Below are positions 10,889 to 20,763 of a DNA stretch of 64,000 nt, one piece after another (the stretch's first letter is position 1; each line of letters starts with the position of its first letter). The position numbers were made by a program, and so were the translations under genes. The stretch covers positions 310,001 through 374,000 of the forward strand of contig BDIU01000053.1 of assembly GCA_002118135.1 (NCBI GenBank), in the 5' to 3' direction. This DNA is from Trebouxia sp. TZW2008 (Eukaryota > Chlorophyta > Trebouxiophyceae > Trebouxiales > Trebouxiaceae). Under the pieces are notes generated by a model. It was not told the DNA's origin and did no database searches. It saw only the letters and a program-made list of their open reading frames with translations.

Positions 10889-13617
10889 TCAGAGATTTGG
10901 TTTCTGAAGGAGCTGATAGATTCGATTCAGCACTGACTCTACTTGCAGCTTGTCCTGTGCATGTGGAGTGAGCGCCAGGTACTGCTGCAGCAGCTCAGCA
11001 CTGTCTGTATACCTCTGCACTGAAAACAGGCACAAGCCAGCATCTCGCAAGTCTTCAGACTGGTCTCGTGTTGCCCTGCATAGGGACACCTGCTGAGAGC
11101 TTTGCAGTCACATGCTTAGTAAAGTCAGACTGCAGAAGCACTCCTGATGTCAACTGCAGAACACAGTGAGGCATGTCTGTGACACGCCTGATGCTAACTG
11201 CAGAAGACAGTGAAGCATGCCAGTGCCATGCAATGCAACCACTTTCAGCCGAGCTTGAAGGTTGCTGCACAAAACGCAGCTGCAACAGCATGTGTGCTTG
11301 TACTTCAGATTGCTTTGTGAAGGAGATGTGTCAAATGCCAACATCACTGTCACAGAACTCACCAAACCACATCACTGCTTTCAAATGTTGCATCACTTCT
11401 TGCAACTATCACGGCTGAAAGCTGTCTGCACGCACATGACATGCACAGCCCAAACTCAGTGGCAATACAACTTCCGCCCCAAATAGCCAATTCCCACTCA
11501 ACCAAGCAAGTCAAGCATGTACGCTTTCAAAACCAACCTGAGATACACAGTGATCTGTAACACCTTGTCTGCCTGATGCAGGCCTGTGTGGGTATTGCTT
11601 CAAGAAAAGAACGCACACTGCCAACATTGATGCCATTCACGTTCGTGAATCATTGCTCTCCAAACCCATTGCCTAAAGCTGACTGTGGGCGTATGACATG
11701 CACAGCCCAGGCTCAGTGGGCAATGCACTTTTCATCCCACACAGCTATACAACCTTTTGAACAAGCCAACTTCAGCATCCACAGAAAAAACCCACCTGAG
11801 ATACTCAGTGATCTGCAACACCTTGTCCGCCTGTCGAAGGCCTGTGTAGATGTTCTTCAGGTTCAGCAGCATCCGCACCAGCACATCAGGTGTGCCCATC
11901 ACGAGTTCACCCCTTCTTAACAGTGGTGCAAGAGGAGCAGCAGCAGAAAACATGCTGCCGTACTGCTGCTTGAACATCTCGTCTACCTCAGCAGGACTGC
12001 ATAGCTTGAAACCTGCAGCCAGTGGTTGCAAGCAATTTTGTAACAGTACAGCAGACCCTGGAAAAGCTTTGCCATCTGAAGATGGCTCTGAGCTCTTTGA
12101 CAATGCAAGAAGCCAATGTGTAATTTGCTTTTGCGTCTATTGTTTTCGTCATGTTTAAAATTGTGTACAAGTGCTGCTGGCTGGATTTGGACTACGTCTG
12201 TATGCACGGTCATTCACACCTATTTTCACTGCTAAGAATAATGAAAGAGTACCACTGAAAGGATCCACAATCAGGTCAATTGTGCGCTCCGCACTGTTGC
12301 CCACCATAAAATGGCCAGGCAATTGATGGCCATGCATCTTCAGCCCAAGGCACTAAGCTGCTGTCATCCATCAAAAAACCAAATAGCTTACCAGTAACAG
12401 GGTCCACAATCAGGTTCGTGGTGCCTTCCACACTGTTGCCCACCATAAAGTGGCCAGGTAATTGGAGGCCATGCAATTTTGGGCATCAACAATCAAAAGT
12501 GTATAGCTGGATACCAGAGGACTTACCAGTAAAAGGATCCACAATAAGGTTGGTGGTGCCTTCCACGCTGTTGCCCACCATAAAGTGGCCCGGCAACTGG
12601 AGGCCATGCATCTTCAGCCCCAGGCGCTGAGCTACTGCCATATACAGCACTCCCAGTGTGATAGGAATCCCGGTTTGCCTCTCAAGAACCATGTTGATGC
12701 AGCTGTTGTCAGGATCATAGTAGTCCTTCTCATTGCCTTTGAAGCCTGCAACTTCACCCAATTGCCTGCATATACACACAGGAGATTCCTGCTGCACTGT
12801 AGTGCAAGAATGCACTGACATGTTCTGCAACCAAACACTGCTGTGCGCCTAGCAACAACTGCAATGCTGAGATTGAACTGAAATGTTCTGCAACAAGGTA
12901 CTGCTATATAGCAAGCATCAACTGAAGTGCTAAGGGTGCACTGACATACTCTGCAGCCAGAGACTTTTTGAGAAAAAACATAAAAAAGAACAGGTGAGGG
13001 AAGCATCAACTGCAATGCTGCAAGGATGTCCTGAGACAAGCTGCTGTCAGATACTGGAATGTACCAACCAAAGCTGCTTGGATCTGCTCAAGTGACAAAT
13101 GAATTATGCAAGGACGAATTGTTTGCATGAGTGAAATAGGCAGAGCTGTACACGAGATCTGTGGGGCATGCTGCCCTGTCAGGACTTGACATGTATGCTG
13201 AATCGGACTGAAGCAGGGATGCAATACGCAGTGTTGTCAGACCTGGTGATGTAGCTTAGCTCAAAGCCTTTTTGGTCATGAGCTTTTGGGAGGCTAGCCT
13301 GCACTGCCTTGACTTGGTCATCTATGTCGTGCTGACACTTGTCCTCATCCTGCTCGAGGGGCACACAAGTAAGCGTATTGAGTTGCGGAGAAAGCAGGAT
13401 GAGCTTGGCATATGGGTGAGCATTGCATATGGTCAAGCTTTACATATGCAAGGCAAATGTGTTATGTTATCACATGGCACATAAGTGACAGATTTGCAGA
13501 GTGCTCACCAGCAGTGGATGCCTGTGCTTTGCAATCAGCAGTGCTGCTCGAAACAAATCGATGTCGCCAGGTTTCTGTGTAAGTAGCTCACGGTATGCTT
13601 CAAGCGCCTGCACTCGC
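10889..13617 (-). CDS. SirB1-type transglutaminase-like/TPR protein
   Basis: Five exons join in phase on the minus strand: 13509-13617, 13243-13349, 12527-12765, 11796-12012 and 10889-11075, about 285 residues plus an unresolved start. The core at 12527-12765 reads KDYYDPDNSCINMVLE, RQTGIPITLGVLYM and LPGHFMVGN, the SirB1/UPF0162 transglutaminase-like signature. It is followed by the usual C-terminal TPR-like half: VLVRMLLNLKNIYTGLRQ, DAGLCLFSVQRYTDSAELLQQYLAL. The first exon placed (QALEAYRELLTQKPGD) also looks TPR-like. Bacterial SirB1 is about 270 residues and animal FBXO21 shares this domain, but no F-box or YccV domain is visible here. The 5' end lies beyond 13617; open segments at 13880-14720 may contain it. 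Function is not firmly known for the family. Confidence 0.85.
11440..11860 (-). repeat. Duplicated exon end in a SirB1 intron
   Basis: The sequence around the 11796 donor (ACCTGAGATACTCAGTGATCTG on the plus strand, with the upstream CATGCACAGCCCA block) recurs near 11440-11600, offset by about 245 bp. The copy carries the donor context but is diverged. Confidence 0.7.
12258..12622 (-). repeat. Three copies of the SirB1 LPGHFMVGN exon edge
   Basis: The block GTTGCCCACCATAAA lies at 12296, 12435 and 12570, spacings of 139 and 135 bp. Each copy encodes a version of HGLQLPGHFMVGNSVEGT then LIVDPFTG and a donor. The working donor is ACTG|GTAAGT, the middle copy keeps ACTG|GTAAGC, and the outer copy has only GTGGTACTC. 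Both ghosts still read open across the exon part. Confidence 0.85.
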
Positions 13618-14851
13618 CTGACAACAGCAACACCTCAGCAATCATGCAGCTGAAACTAACACAGCGATCATGCAGCTGAAACTAACACACTGCTATAGAG
13701 GCAGCAAATGTATATGTACTTTGTAGCTGAAAGGAGCTGTGTCTGGAAGCTAGCTTCACTGCTTTCGCCGCTTTCGGTTGCCCTGCTACTGACCCCTCGC
13801 CTGTACAGATCTCGTGTTGTCAGATGCGTGCATGAGGAATGCAGTGCCAGCAAGGAGTCATGCTACCAACCTGCTGGGTGGCTTAACAACACGAGGAATT
13901 CTGCAATGTAAGCTTTTGCACCGGCTGCGCAGCGGTCGGCACCGCGCGTGATCTGCACCAATCCGCTCAAGGAGATGTAGTGACGCGCTCATGGAACATA
14001 GCTTCACGACTGGTCGCAAATTGCGTTGAGCAGTTTAGCATGCATGCAGGTGGGCTGATGACTGCAGCCTAAATTGCAATGCTGCCTGCAACAAGGCTCT
14101 GCCAGAAGTCAGCGTTTACATCCGCCAGCAGGAAGAAGTTGATGCGGATGACGGCTGACAGGAGCGCTTTAGAGTGCTGCTCCTGCATGTTAAGATGACC
14201 CATAAACGAAGCAGAATCTAAAGCATAGCATGTTCTGCATTTGTTTGCTATCATAATGCATGCCAGCGCCTCGAAAAGATTTTTTCCAGGCCAAAGCCGT
14301 GACTGCACTGACAACTTTGTCCGCAAAGCAGAGTGAGCTTTTACAGTAGGTATTCTGCCACAGTGGGCTTCAGCTGCGGTGTTGTGCGCTGTGTTTCAAG
14401 ACCCTGGAAGAAAGTGCAGCACCCTTGTTTGGACAAAGCTCTCTGTTGTTGGGAAACTGCGCAACTTAGAAGCTTCAAATAGGGTGAACAGCAAAGCACA
14501 GGCCGAAAAGCTGACACACAGCAATGACTGCAATAGCATGCCCCACCTGACATGGATTCAGATCAAATGCAGAAGTTGGTTCATCTGCAATGACACCGAC
14601 AAAAGGATTCTGGCAACGACAGGAGACTCTTTCATCTTGGAACCCAACAGGGTCTGCGGGCAAATCCTGCAGTCTGCATGCTGCTATGAATGTCTTGCCA
14701 TGCATCTGTCCATGCAGCTGTGTGTGTCATCTGCTGTAATCTTCAGTTCAAGATAAGCAATTGACTTCGAGATCGCGACACAGCACCGCGCGTCTCGTTG
14801 GCTTGCGGATCCTTGCTAAACGCCGTCACCCCTAAATCAGGCTTTTCGAAG
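13618..14851 (-). other. Unresolved 5' region, possible upstream exons
   Basis: Several open minus-strand segments have plausible splice edges. One starts at 14705 and ends at a CCATGTCAG|GTGGGG donor near 14548. Others lie at 14341-14470 and 14100-14190. They could be the 5' exons of the SirB1-type gene or a short separate gene head-to-head with the plastid protein at 14852. I recognise no domain. Confidence 0.3.
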
Positions 14852-15439
14852 ATGCAGCACGCCATACTTTCATCGCCGGTACGTCAAGCCCGCCTTGCAT
14901 CTGCCGGTGCGTGACGCGTGATCTTCACAGTCTGCCTCGCGAATGCAGGTGACCACTGTTCCCCGGACTCCGGCGCGCGCTGGCCTGCGTGTGAGAGCAC
15001 AGAAGGCTGACGCGACGCAGCGACGAGTGGCTCCGTTGGCCATGATCGTGCCAGGTACACTGCTCAACCTATTGCTCGCGGTGTGTGTCCAACGGCACAT
15101 CTGAGAACTGTGACTTGTTGCAGCCGTGGCGGCAGCTATATTGGCGGTCAGTGGACCGGTAGAAGCCAAGCCTCGCCCAAGCAACGGCACAGAGGCTTCT
15201 GCTTCAGCGTATGACATGACAGGCAAGACTTGCACGCACTAGATGCCACTGTTTGCATAACCTCTCTTCGTGCTTGACATGTTGCATCAAAAGGACAGCT
15301 TCAAATTCCTTCATGCTGCATCCTTGCAGGCATCAAACATTCTGGTCTCAAGCCTGGTCAGCGTAAAGAGCTTCTGGCGAATGCAAGGGCAGAAGCCCTG
15401 AAGGTAGCACAGGGTGCTGAAAAGGCAGTCAAGAAATAG
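14852..15439 (+). CDS. Small plastid protein with thylakoid-type leader
   Basis: Four exons join in phase: 14852-14878, 14949-15054, 15124-15222 and 15330-15439, ending in TAG, about 113 residues. The N-terminus is basic and Ala/Thr/Arg-rich (TPARAGLRVRAQK), as in a chloroplast transit peptide. A hydrophobic stretch, MIVPAVAAAILAVSG, ends at VEA, suggesting a thylakoid-transfer signal or one membrane span. The mature part ends in a conserved-looking basic helix (IKHSGLKPGQRKELLANAR). The third intron starts with GC rather than GT (CAG|GCAAGA), which phase and reading frame require. Without that splice the frame stops after seven codons. It may be a small photosystem-associated subunit, but I cannot match it to a named one. 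Confidence 0.65.
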
Positions 15440-16542
15440 TCTCTTGGAAGCATGCAACATATAAAGCAGGAGCTCTGTCACGATGTTTTGACAGGTCAGA
15501 TTGTCGAGAAGAGTAAAAGTAGTCAGTAAAGTCAGGCCCTGTTTGCTGCTCTTGTGGCGTTGCCAAATGTATCATACCAGTAGGTTGATTTACCAGTGGT
15601 CATTTTCTGCTGTGTCTAAGCGTTGACGAGCACAAGTGCGTGAGCCTGTCAAGTACGCATGAGGGAAGAAGTTTTGAATGTCCACAGTCGCAGTCAAGAG
15701 CAGATTTGATGCCTCATTTGTTAAAGCAGAATGCTGAGGGCTGGAGGTCTTACTGCACAGCTTGCAGCATGCTGTGTAGTAATTGCTCAGGGGCTTGTCA
15801 ATGGAAACAAGGTTGTGGCTAAGACCTCATACCAGTACTGCAATCACCAACTGTATTCCACACCTGTTTGTAAAATGTATGACATACAAGCGCATGATAG
15901 CACCACGCCACATCAAAACAGCATATACTTGAGCAATGTGCTGAAGAGGGTGGTAGTGTGCATCATGAAATTGCAAGATAATATAGGCTGCTGTGCATTG
16001 AACATATTTCGTCTAGCCAGTCGCTTCCGGAAGCCTGCACATGCAGGACAGCCGGACAGAATGATGCACAGAAGATGTGCTGCTGTCCTGACTCTCTGTT
16101 CACTCAAAAGTTCATGAAACGCTTGACTCTGAGGTAAAGTTTCCCAAGTTGCCATGCAATACTGACGAGCTCAAGATAGTTTGTGCTGTGGCTGGTCAAC
16201 ACATCTCAGTGCAATACTAATGGCAAACAATACTCTAGCTACCAATGTGCAGCAAGCAGGGATTGTGCATCAAACGTTTCTATTACTGCCACTACCCTCA
16301 CAATGCAGCACTGACATAGGGTTACTAATAGTCTACGCTGACTGGACATTGACTGTGCTCAGGGATGAGTCATGCAAGGTGCCGCGATGACCACACAGCA
16401 GCAGGCAATGCAGACCAAATCAAGTTTCAACAGCACTGCCTACACGCAAATCGATGAATGACAAGCTGCAGAAGACACTGTGTTATCAATCTTTTTACGC
16501 AGCTGATCTATCTGTATGAGTCACAAGGAAGTAAAGCCATGG
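15440..16542. other. Tail-to-tail intergenic region
   Basis: It separates the plastid-protein gene from the Gln-rich minus-strand exon. I see no exon or RNA gene. Open frames such as the one at 15731-16117 have no domain, splice support or biased codon use. Confidence 0.45.
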
Positions 16543-17104
16543 TCATTGCCGTGGCACAAGCCAGGGAGGCATATCAGATTGCATGCCCCCGCTGTGCATG
16601 CCAAAATGTCCAGGCCCTAAAGACGGTGAAGACTGTGACTGCACAAACCCAGGTAGATTTGTCAATGACATGTGGTGTTGCCCCATGCCTTGATGCTGTG
16701 CAGATAACATTTGCTGCCTATCGGCAAGCTGGCCTTGCATTGTTGCCCCAGACCCTTGGCTGAGATCCAAAACTGTTGCCTGCTGCTGTGCATCAGCTGG
16801 CAGCAGACCACCTGACAACAAACCACCAAACTGATGCTGTTGTAACTGAGCCTGCTGCTGTTGCATCTGTGCCTGTTGCTGCCAACCAGCTTGAGATTGT
16901 GGAAGGCCTGTTTGGTTCTGAAATTGCCATGGTGGCCGTTCAACTAGCTGGTGTGACTGCTCAGACTGTAGGGCATGCAGCTGACCCTGGGGCTGCCCAT
17001 ACATCTGCTGCAGAGCCTGTTGCATGGCCAGGTTGGCTTGAAAAGGGCCCTGCTGGGAGGGCAGTTGCCCTTGTTGCTGCTGGAAGATGCCCTGCCCTGC
17101 TAGC

Positions 17105-17136
<32 letters not shown>

Positions 17137-17985
17137 GTGTTGCAGCTGCTGCTGCTGTTGCATCTGCTGCTGCTGCTGCAGCACCAGTGACTGCTGTTGC
17201 AGCGCCACTGATTGCTGATGCATTGCAGCAGGCTGCTGCTGCTGCTGAGTCAGTCTAGAAGAGGTCTGATGCACCTGCCTATCACTATCATATGATCTAG
17301 CAGCAGCAGCGACAGGCAACTGGACTTGAGGAGGGTGTTGCTGCTCAGTGTATGTCCTGTGGAGTTCAGTCACATGCCTGCTTGATGATTTATGGCTTGC
17401 TGGTATCTTAGGAAAGCCTCCTGCAGGCAGCAATGGCTGTTTCTGCAGCACGCTTGACGTTCCTGCAGACTTGACACCCGCTTTAGGTCCAGAAACCTGT
17501 GGTGATGAAGCAGCTTGTCTGGCCGTGACAGCAGGCGGTGGCGGTGTGGCTGTTGGCGGTGGCGGTGGGACCACCTCCTGAGTTTTGGAGGAAGCTGTGG
17601 GGGAGCCAGGAGGGGCCTGGGGGGGTTGCTGCTGGCTGACCCCACCCTTTCCACTATTTCCCGCCTGCTGGGAGGCGATCTTGTTGACAGTCACTGGCAC
17701 CGTATCAATTGACTTTGCTGTCCCGCCACCAGCAGTGCTGCCAGACTTGGCAGCAGAACTTTTGGCGGGAATGTCAGCGTTTGAAAGCCTGCTGCGCTTG
17801 GTGGGAGGGTGACTGTCAGCCTCATGTGCCTGACTGCCACTGGCAGCCTGTGAGGTTCTGCCTTGAGAGACAGTAGACTGACTCACAGCGCCAGAGGTGG
17901 CCTTGGCTGCCTTGGAGGCGAGCTCTACAGCCGGTGTGCCACTGCTGTGGTATCCTGACTGTGGAGCAGGTGACAAGCCTGGGCC
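16543..17985 (-). CDS. Terminal Gln-rich exon of a minus-strand gene
   Basis: A single exon of about 480 codons follows an acceptor TTTGCAG at 17986 and ends at a stop at 16543. It opens with Ser/Ala/Thr-rich sequence including a basic PPTKRSRL patch. It continues through Pro-rich blocks (VVPPPPPTATPPPP) into a long Gln-rich region with runs of ten Gln (about 17100-17190). It ends in a Gly/Met/His-rich tail, PPWLVPRQ. The PTKRSRL patch could be a nuclear localisation signal. Upstream, exon-like pieces at 18392-18516 and about 18590-18690 lie on the same strand, but their phases do not agree, so I do not join them. Family unrecognised. Confidence 0.55.
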
Positions 17986-19078
17986 CTGCAAATGCACAAA
18001 AGTACATTCAGCCATATCACTTTGGCAAAGAACAGCATCCTTTTGTGAACTCTGCAAGCAGCACAGGGAAAGGTGCATAGGACCCCATGCAGTGGATGCA
18101 GTATTAGGTGACAGCGCATATGCCATATGAGTAAGGATGCAAGTGGTCATGCTGACAGCAGATGCTTGCAGTGAGCACTCTCATAGCATCAGCTGCATGC
18201 AAAGATGGCAATGTTGTGATGTGTGTATGGTCAGCAAGCTGCTTTTGGTGAAGAAGCCTGTAGACACATTATTTGCAGCACCCATCACTGTGTATTACAG
18301 ACTGTGGCATGTGGCACACAGTCAGGTGACTTCTGTGTTCCATGTGAGCTGTGAGCATGATGTGCACAGTCCGTGCTTCAAGACGTACCTGTGGTGATGC
18401 AGTCGGGTCTCTGGTGGGTGAAAACTGGTCAGCAGGCAAGGCATGACTCAAGTCTGGTTGGCTCCCTGCTGCTGATGCAGGTCGCAAAATGAATGATACC
18501 TCACCAGGCCCATGTCCTGCATGCAAACGCAGCACTGTTGAAGTCATGCTGAAAACTAGTCACTGCCTCGTACATACCCACAGGTATCGTTGGAACTACC
18601 TGTTGCTGCATGACACACTTGAGCTCACGCTCAATAAGATCTGTTTGCATGATGCTCTTTGAGGCATCATGGCGCTGCCTGGCATGCATGCAAATTGTGC
18701 GTCAAGCAGAGAATGGCGTTACCTAGCTAGACTGGAAGCTGGTGGTCATAGATATAAGTCTCTCACAAAGACGTCAGCCTGGTGCCAGTACAACTAGCAA
18801 GGTAATTGCAGATGCTTGCTGCAAGCAGGCTTTGCCTCCTGTGAATCACTTGTGTCGTTTGTGTCCCTTTTGGTCCTGAATGCAAGACATGCAACATGTG
18901 CATCTTGGGCAGTGTGCCCACAATAAGCTTGTCAGCCGCCTCTATATAGATGGTGAGAAAGATATGCACGCTTGCAAGCACACTGTACATCACTGAGCTC
19001 CAGCCCCGAATACATTCCCTTGCAGCTTTGTGAATATCGAACCCACTTGATGAATTTGCTCCCGCTGCAATGCAAAGG

Positions 19079-19420
19079 TCAAGAGTGTGACATTAGCCAA
19101 CACTCTGAGCTCAGACCAGCATGAGGAAGTTCACCCTGAGGTCCTTCAGGCTCGCCAGCAAACCTGCCTTCCTCCTCTTCACTAAGGCTAGCTGCCCTCT
19201 CACCAGGCCTTAGCTCCCCTTCTTCTGCTTCCTCATCAGCTTCCATGATGACTGAATCTGCATCCTCAGCTTGCGGCACTGTCGCAGCTATGGAATCTGC
19301 AGTAACCCTAGGGTTCTCGGCAGACAAGGTGGCCACTCTACCTAGAGGGGATGCAGTGCACAAGGCTGGCTGCAACTGCCCTGCCCTGCCAAACGCTGCC
19401 CTTCTGCCGTCATCCTGCAT
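19079..19420 (-). CDS. Acidic low-complexity exon, possible
   Basis: An open minus-strand segment encodes an acidic stretch (EADEEAEEGELRPGE, LSEEEEGRF) in an otherwise undistinguished sequence. It is on the same strand and between the Gln-rich and Ser/Arg-rich exons, so it may be part of the same gene. There is no recognised domain and exon edges are not certain. Confidence 0.3.
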   Translation of the reverse strand: MQDDGRRAAFGRAGQLQPALCTASPLGRVATLSAENPRVTADSIAATVPQAEDADSVIMEADEEAEEGELRPGERAASLSEEEEGRFAGEPEGPQGELPHAGLSSECWLMSHS

Positions 19421-19626
19421 GTCATGGGTGCAGTCATGAGTTTGGACTTAGTCGCTGCAACACTGACTTGAAATCAAATATTCATTGTCTTGCTGTTTCT
19501 CAGATTAGAGGAATATTCATTATCTGCTGAAATAATGACCAATGGCTCTTTACTTTTCTTTGTCTTTTGTCCAGCGCAGGGCATCACGATTGGATCAAAT
19601 GCGGGCAGCCCCAAGATGAGCTACAG

Positions 19627-20499
19627 TCACCACAGGGCGCTCGCACAGGCAGCAGGCATGCAAGTCTCAATGTGCAGGGCACCATGCGCATCAAAAGGTT
19701 GATCGAAAGTACGACACGGGGGAAAAGGGAAGGGGGGGGGCAGGGGCCTACCGCTGCAGAAGTTCTCAGGACGGCCACTCCTTGAGAAAATTTTGGCTGG
19801 ACATGCAGCATATACTGCAATGCAGAGAGGGCGGTAAGAGCTTGAACTTGCCTGTGCAGAGGTTGTTGTATCTCTGACAGGGCTACCGCTCTGGCTTTGC
19901 CTACCATCTTGATGTACAGGACTGTTCTGCCTGGAAACAGACTGCCTTGCATTGGTACTGTGCTGCCTTTGGTGAGCGCCAAAGCTTCCTCTCCTCTCTG
20001 CATGATTGCTCTGTTCAGCCTGATTGTGATCATTTGCGTCTGTGCGCCTGTTCGTTGCCCTGTCTGAGGGCTGTTTTGGGGACTGGCACTGCTGGGAGCT
20101 GCCAGATGCGCCCCTGCCCCTAGGGCTCTTGTTTGACCCGCCCCCGCCCCCAGGGCTCTTGGTTGACCTATCCCTGCCCACAGGGCTCTTGATCGACCCG
20201 CCCCTGCCCCTAGCATTCTGTACTGAACTGCCCCTAGGGCTTTGCATTGACCTGCCCCGCGAGCTTTGTACAATTCTACCCCTTGAGCTTTGTATTGACT
20301 TGCCCCTGGGGCTTTGCATAGCCCGCTTGCTGGGGCTGTGCTTGGCAGCCCTGCCCTGGGGGCTGTGCCGGGCGGCCGTGCCCCAGGGGCTGTCTGGCAC
20401 AGCCCCTGAAGTGTCATCCTGTGCATCTGACCTGCCCAAACTGACCATGGCGGCAGTTGAGTGAGCCTGCTTCTGCATCTGTCGCTGAGTTAGCTGCAT
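19627..20499 (-). CDS. Ser/Arg/Gly repeat exon (SPRG repeats)
   Basis: This open minus-strand exon encodes a run of imperfect repeats of about eight to nine residues: QSPRGKS, QSSRGRI, QSSRGRS, QSPRGSS, then KSPVGRD, KSPGGGG, KSPRGRG. The DNA shows the same pattern as repeats of GGGCTCTTG-like units between about 20090 and 20350. SR/RG-rich repeats are common in RNA-binding or splicing-associated proteins, but there is no folded domain here to confirm that. A Glu/Arg/Ser/Gln-rich tail follows. It may be an internal exon of the 16543-28950 block. Confidence 0.5.
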   Translation of the reverse strand: MQLTQRQMQKQAHSTAAMVSLGRSDAQDDTSGAVPDSPWGTAARHSPQGRAAKHSPSKRAMQSPRGKSIQSSRGRIVQSSRGRSMQSPRGSSVQNARGRGGSIKSPVGRDRSTKSPGGGGGSNKSPRGRGASGSSQQCQSPKQPSDRATNRRTDANDHNQAEQSNHAERRGSFGAHQRQHSTNARQSVSRQNSPVHQDGRQSQSGSPVRDTTTSAQASSSSYRPLCIAVYAACPAKIFSRSGRPENFCSGRPLPPPFPFPPCRTFDQPFDAHGALHIETCMPAACASALW

Positions 20500-20763
20500 C
20501 AGATCACAATGAAAATCGTCTCATGACACTCGACCCGCAGATTTTATAGATCAATATTTGCTAGTCTCGCCCTTTTCCGGACATTGTCTACTCTGTCCAC
20601 AGGTACTTTTGTGTATAGCGCATTGAGCTTGTTGATGCCATGCATGGCAGACAAGCAAGTTGAGCACCAGCAAGAGAAACACAGAGATTGGCTTGCCCAT
20701 TGTTGGTGATTTTGCAAGAGCATGACATGATGGGACGCAGAGGTACAAGCTGGATAGACAAGG

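Noticed and set aside
17515..17812. Gly/Trp-rich plus-strand frames
   Set aside because: They mirror the Pro-rich and Gln-rich minus-strand exon and have no splice context.
19303..19320. AACCCTAGGGTT telomere-like sequence
   Set aside because: It is a single short palindrome, not a repeat array, and sits in an open exon-like region.
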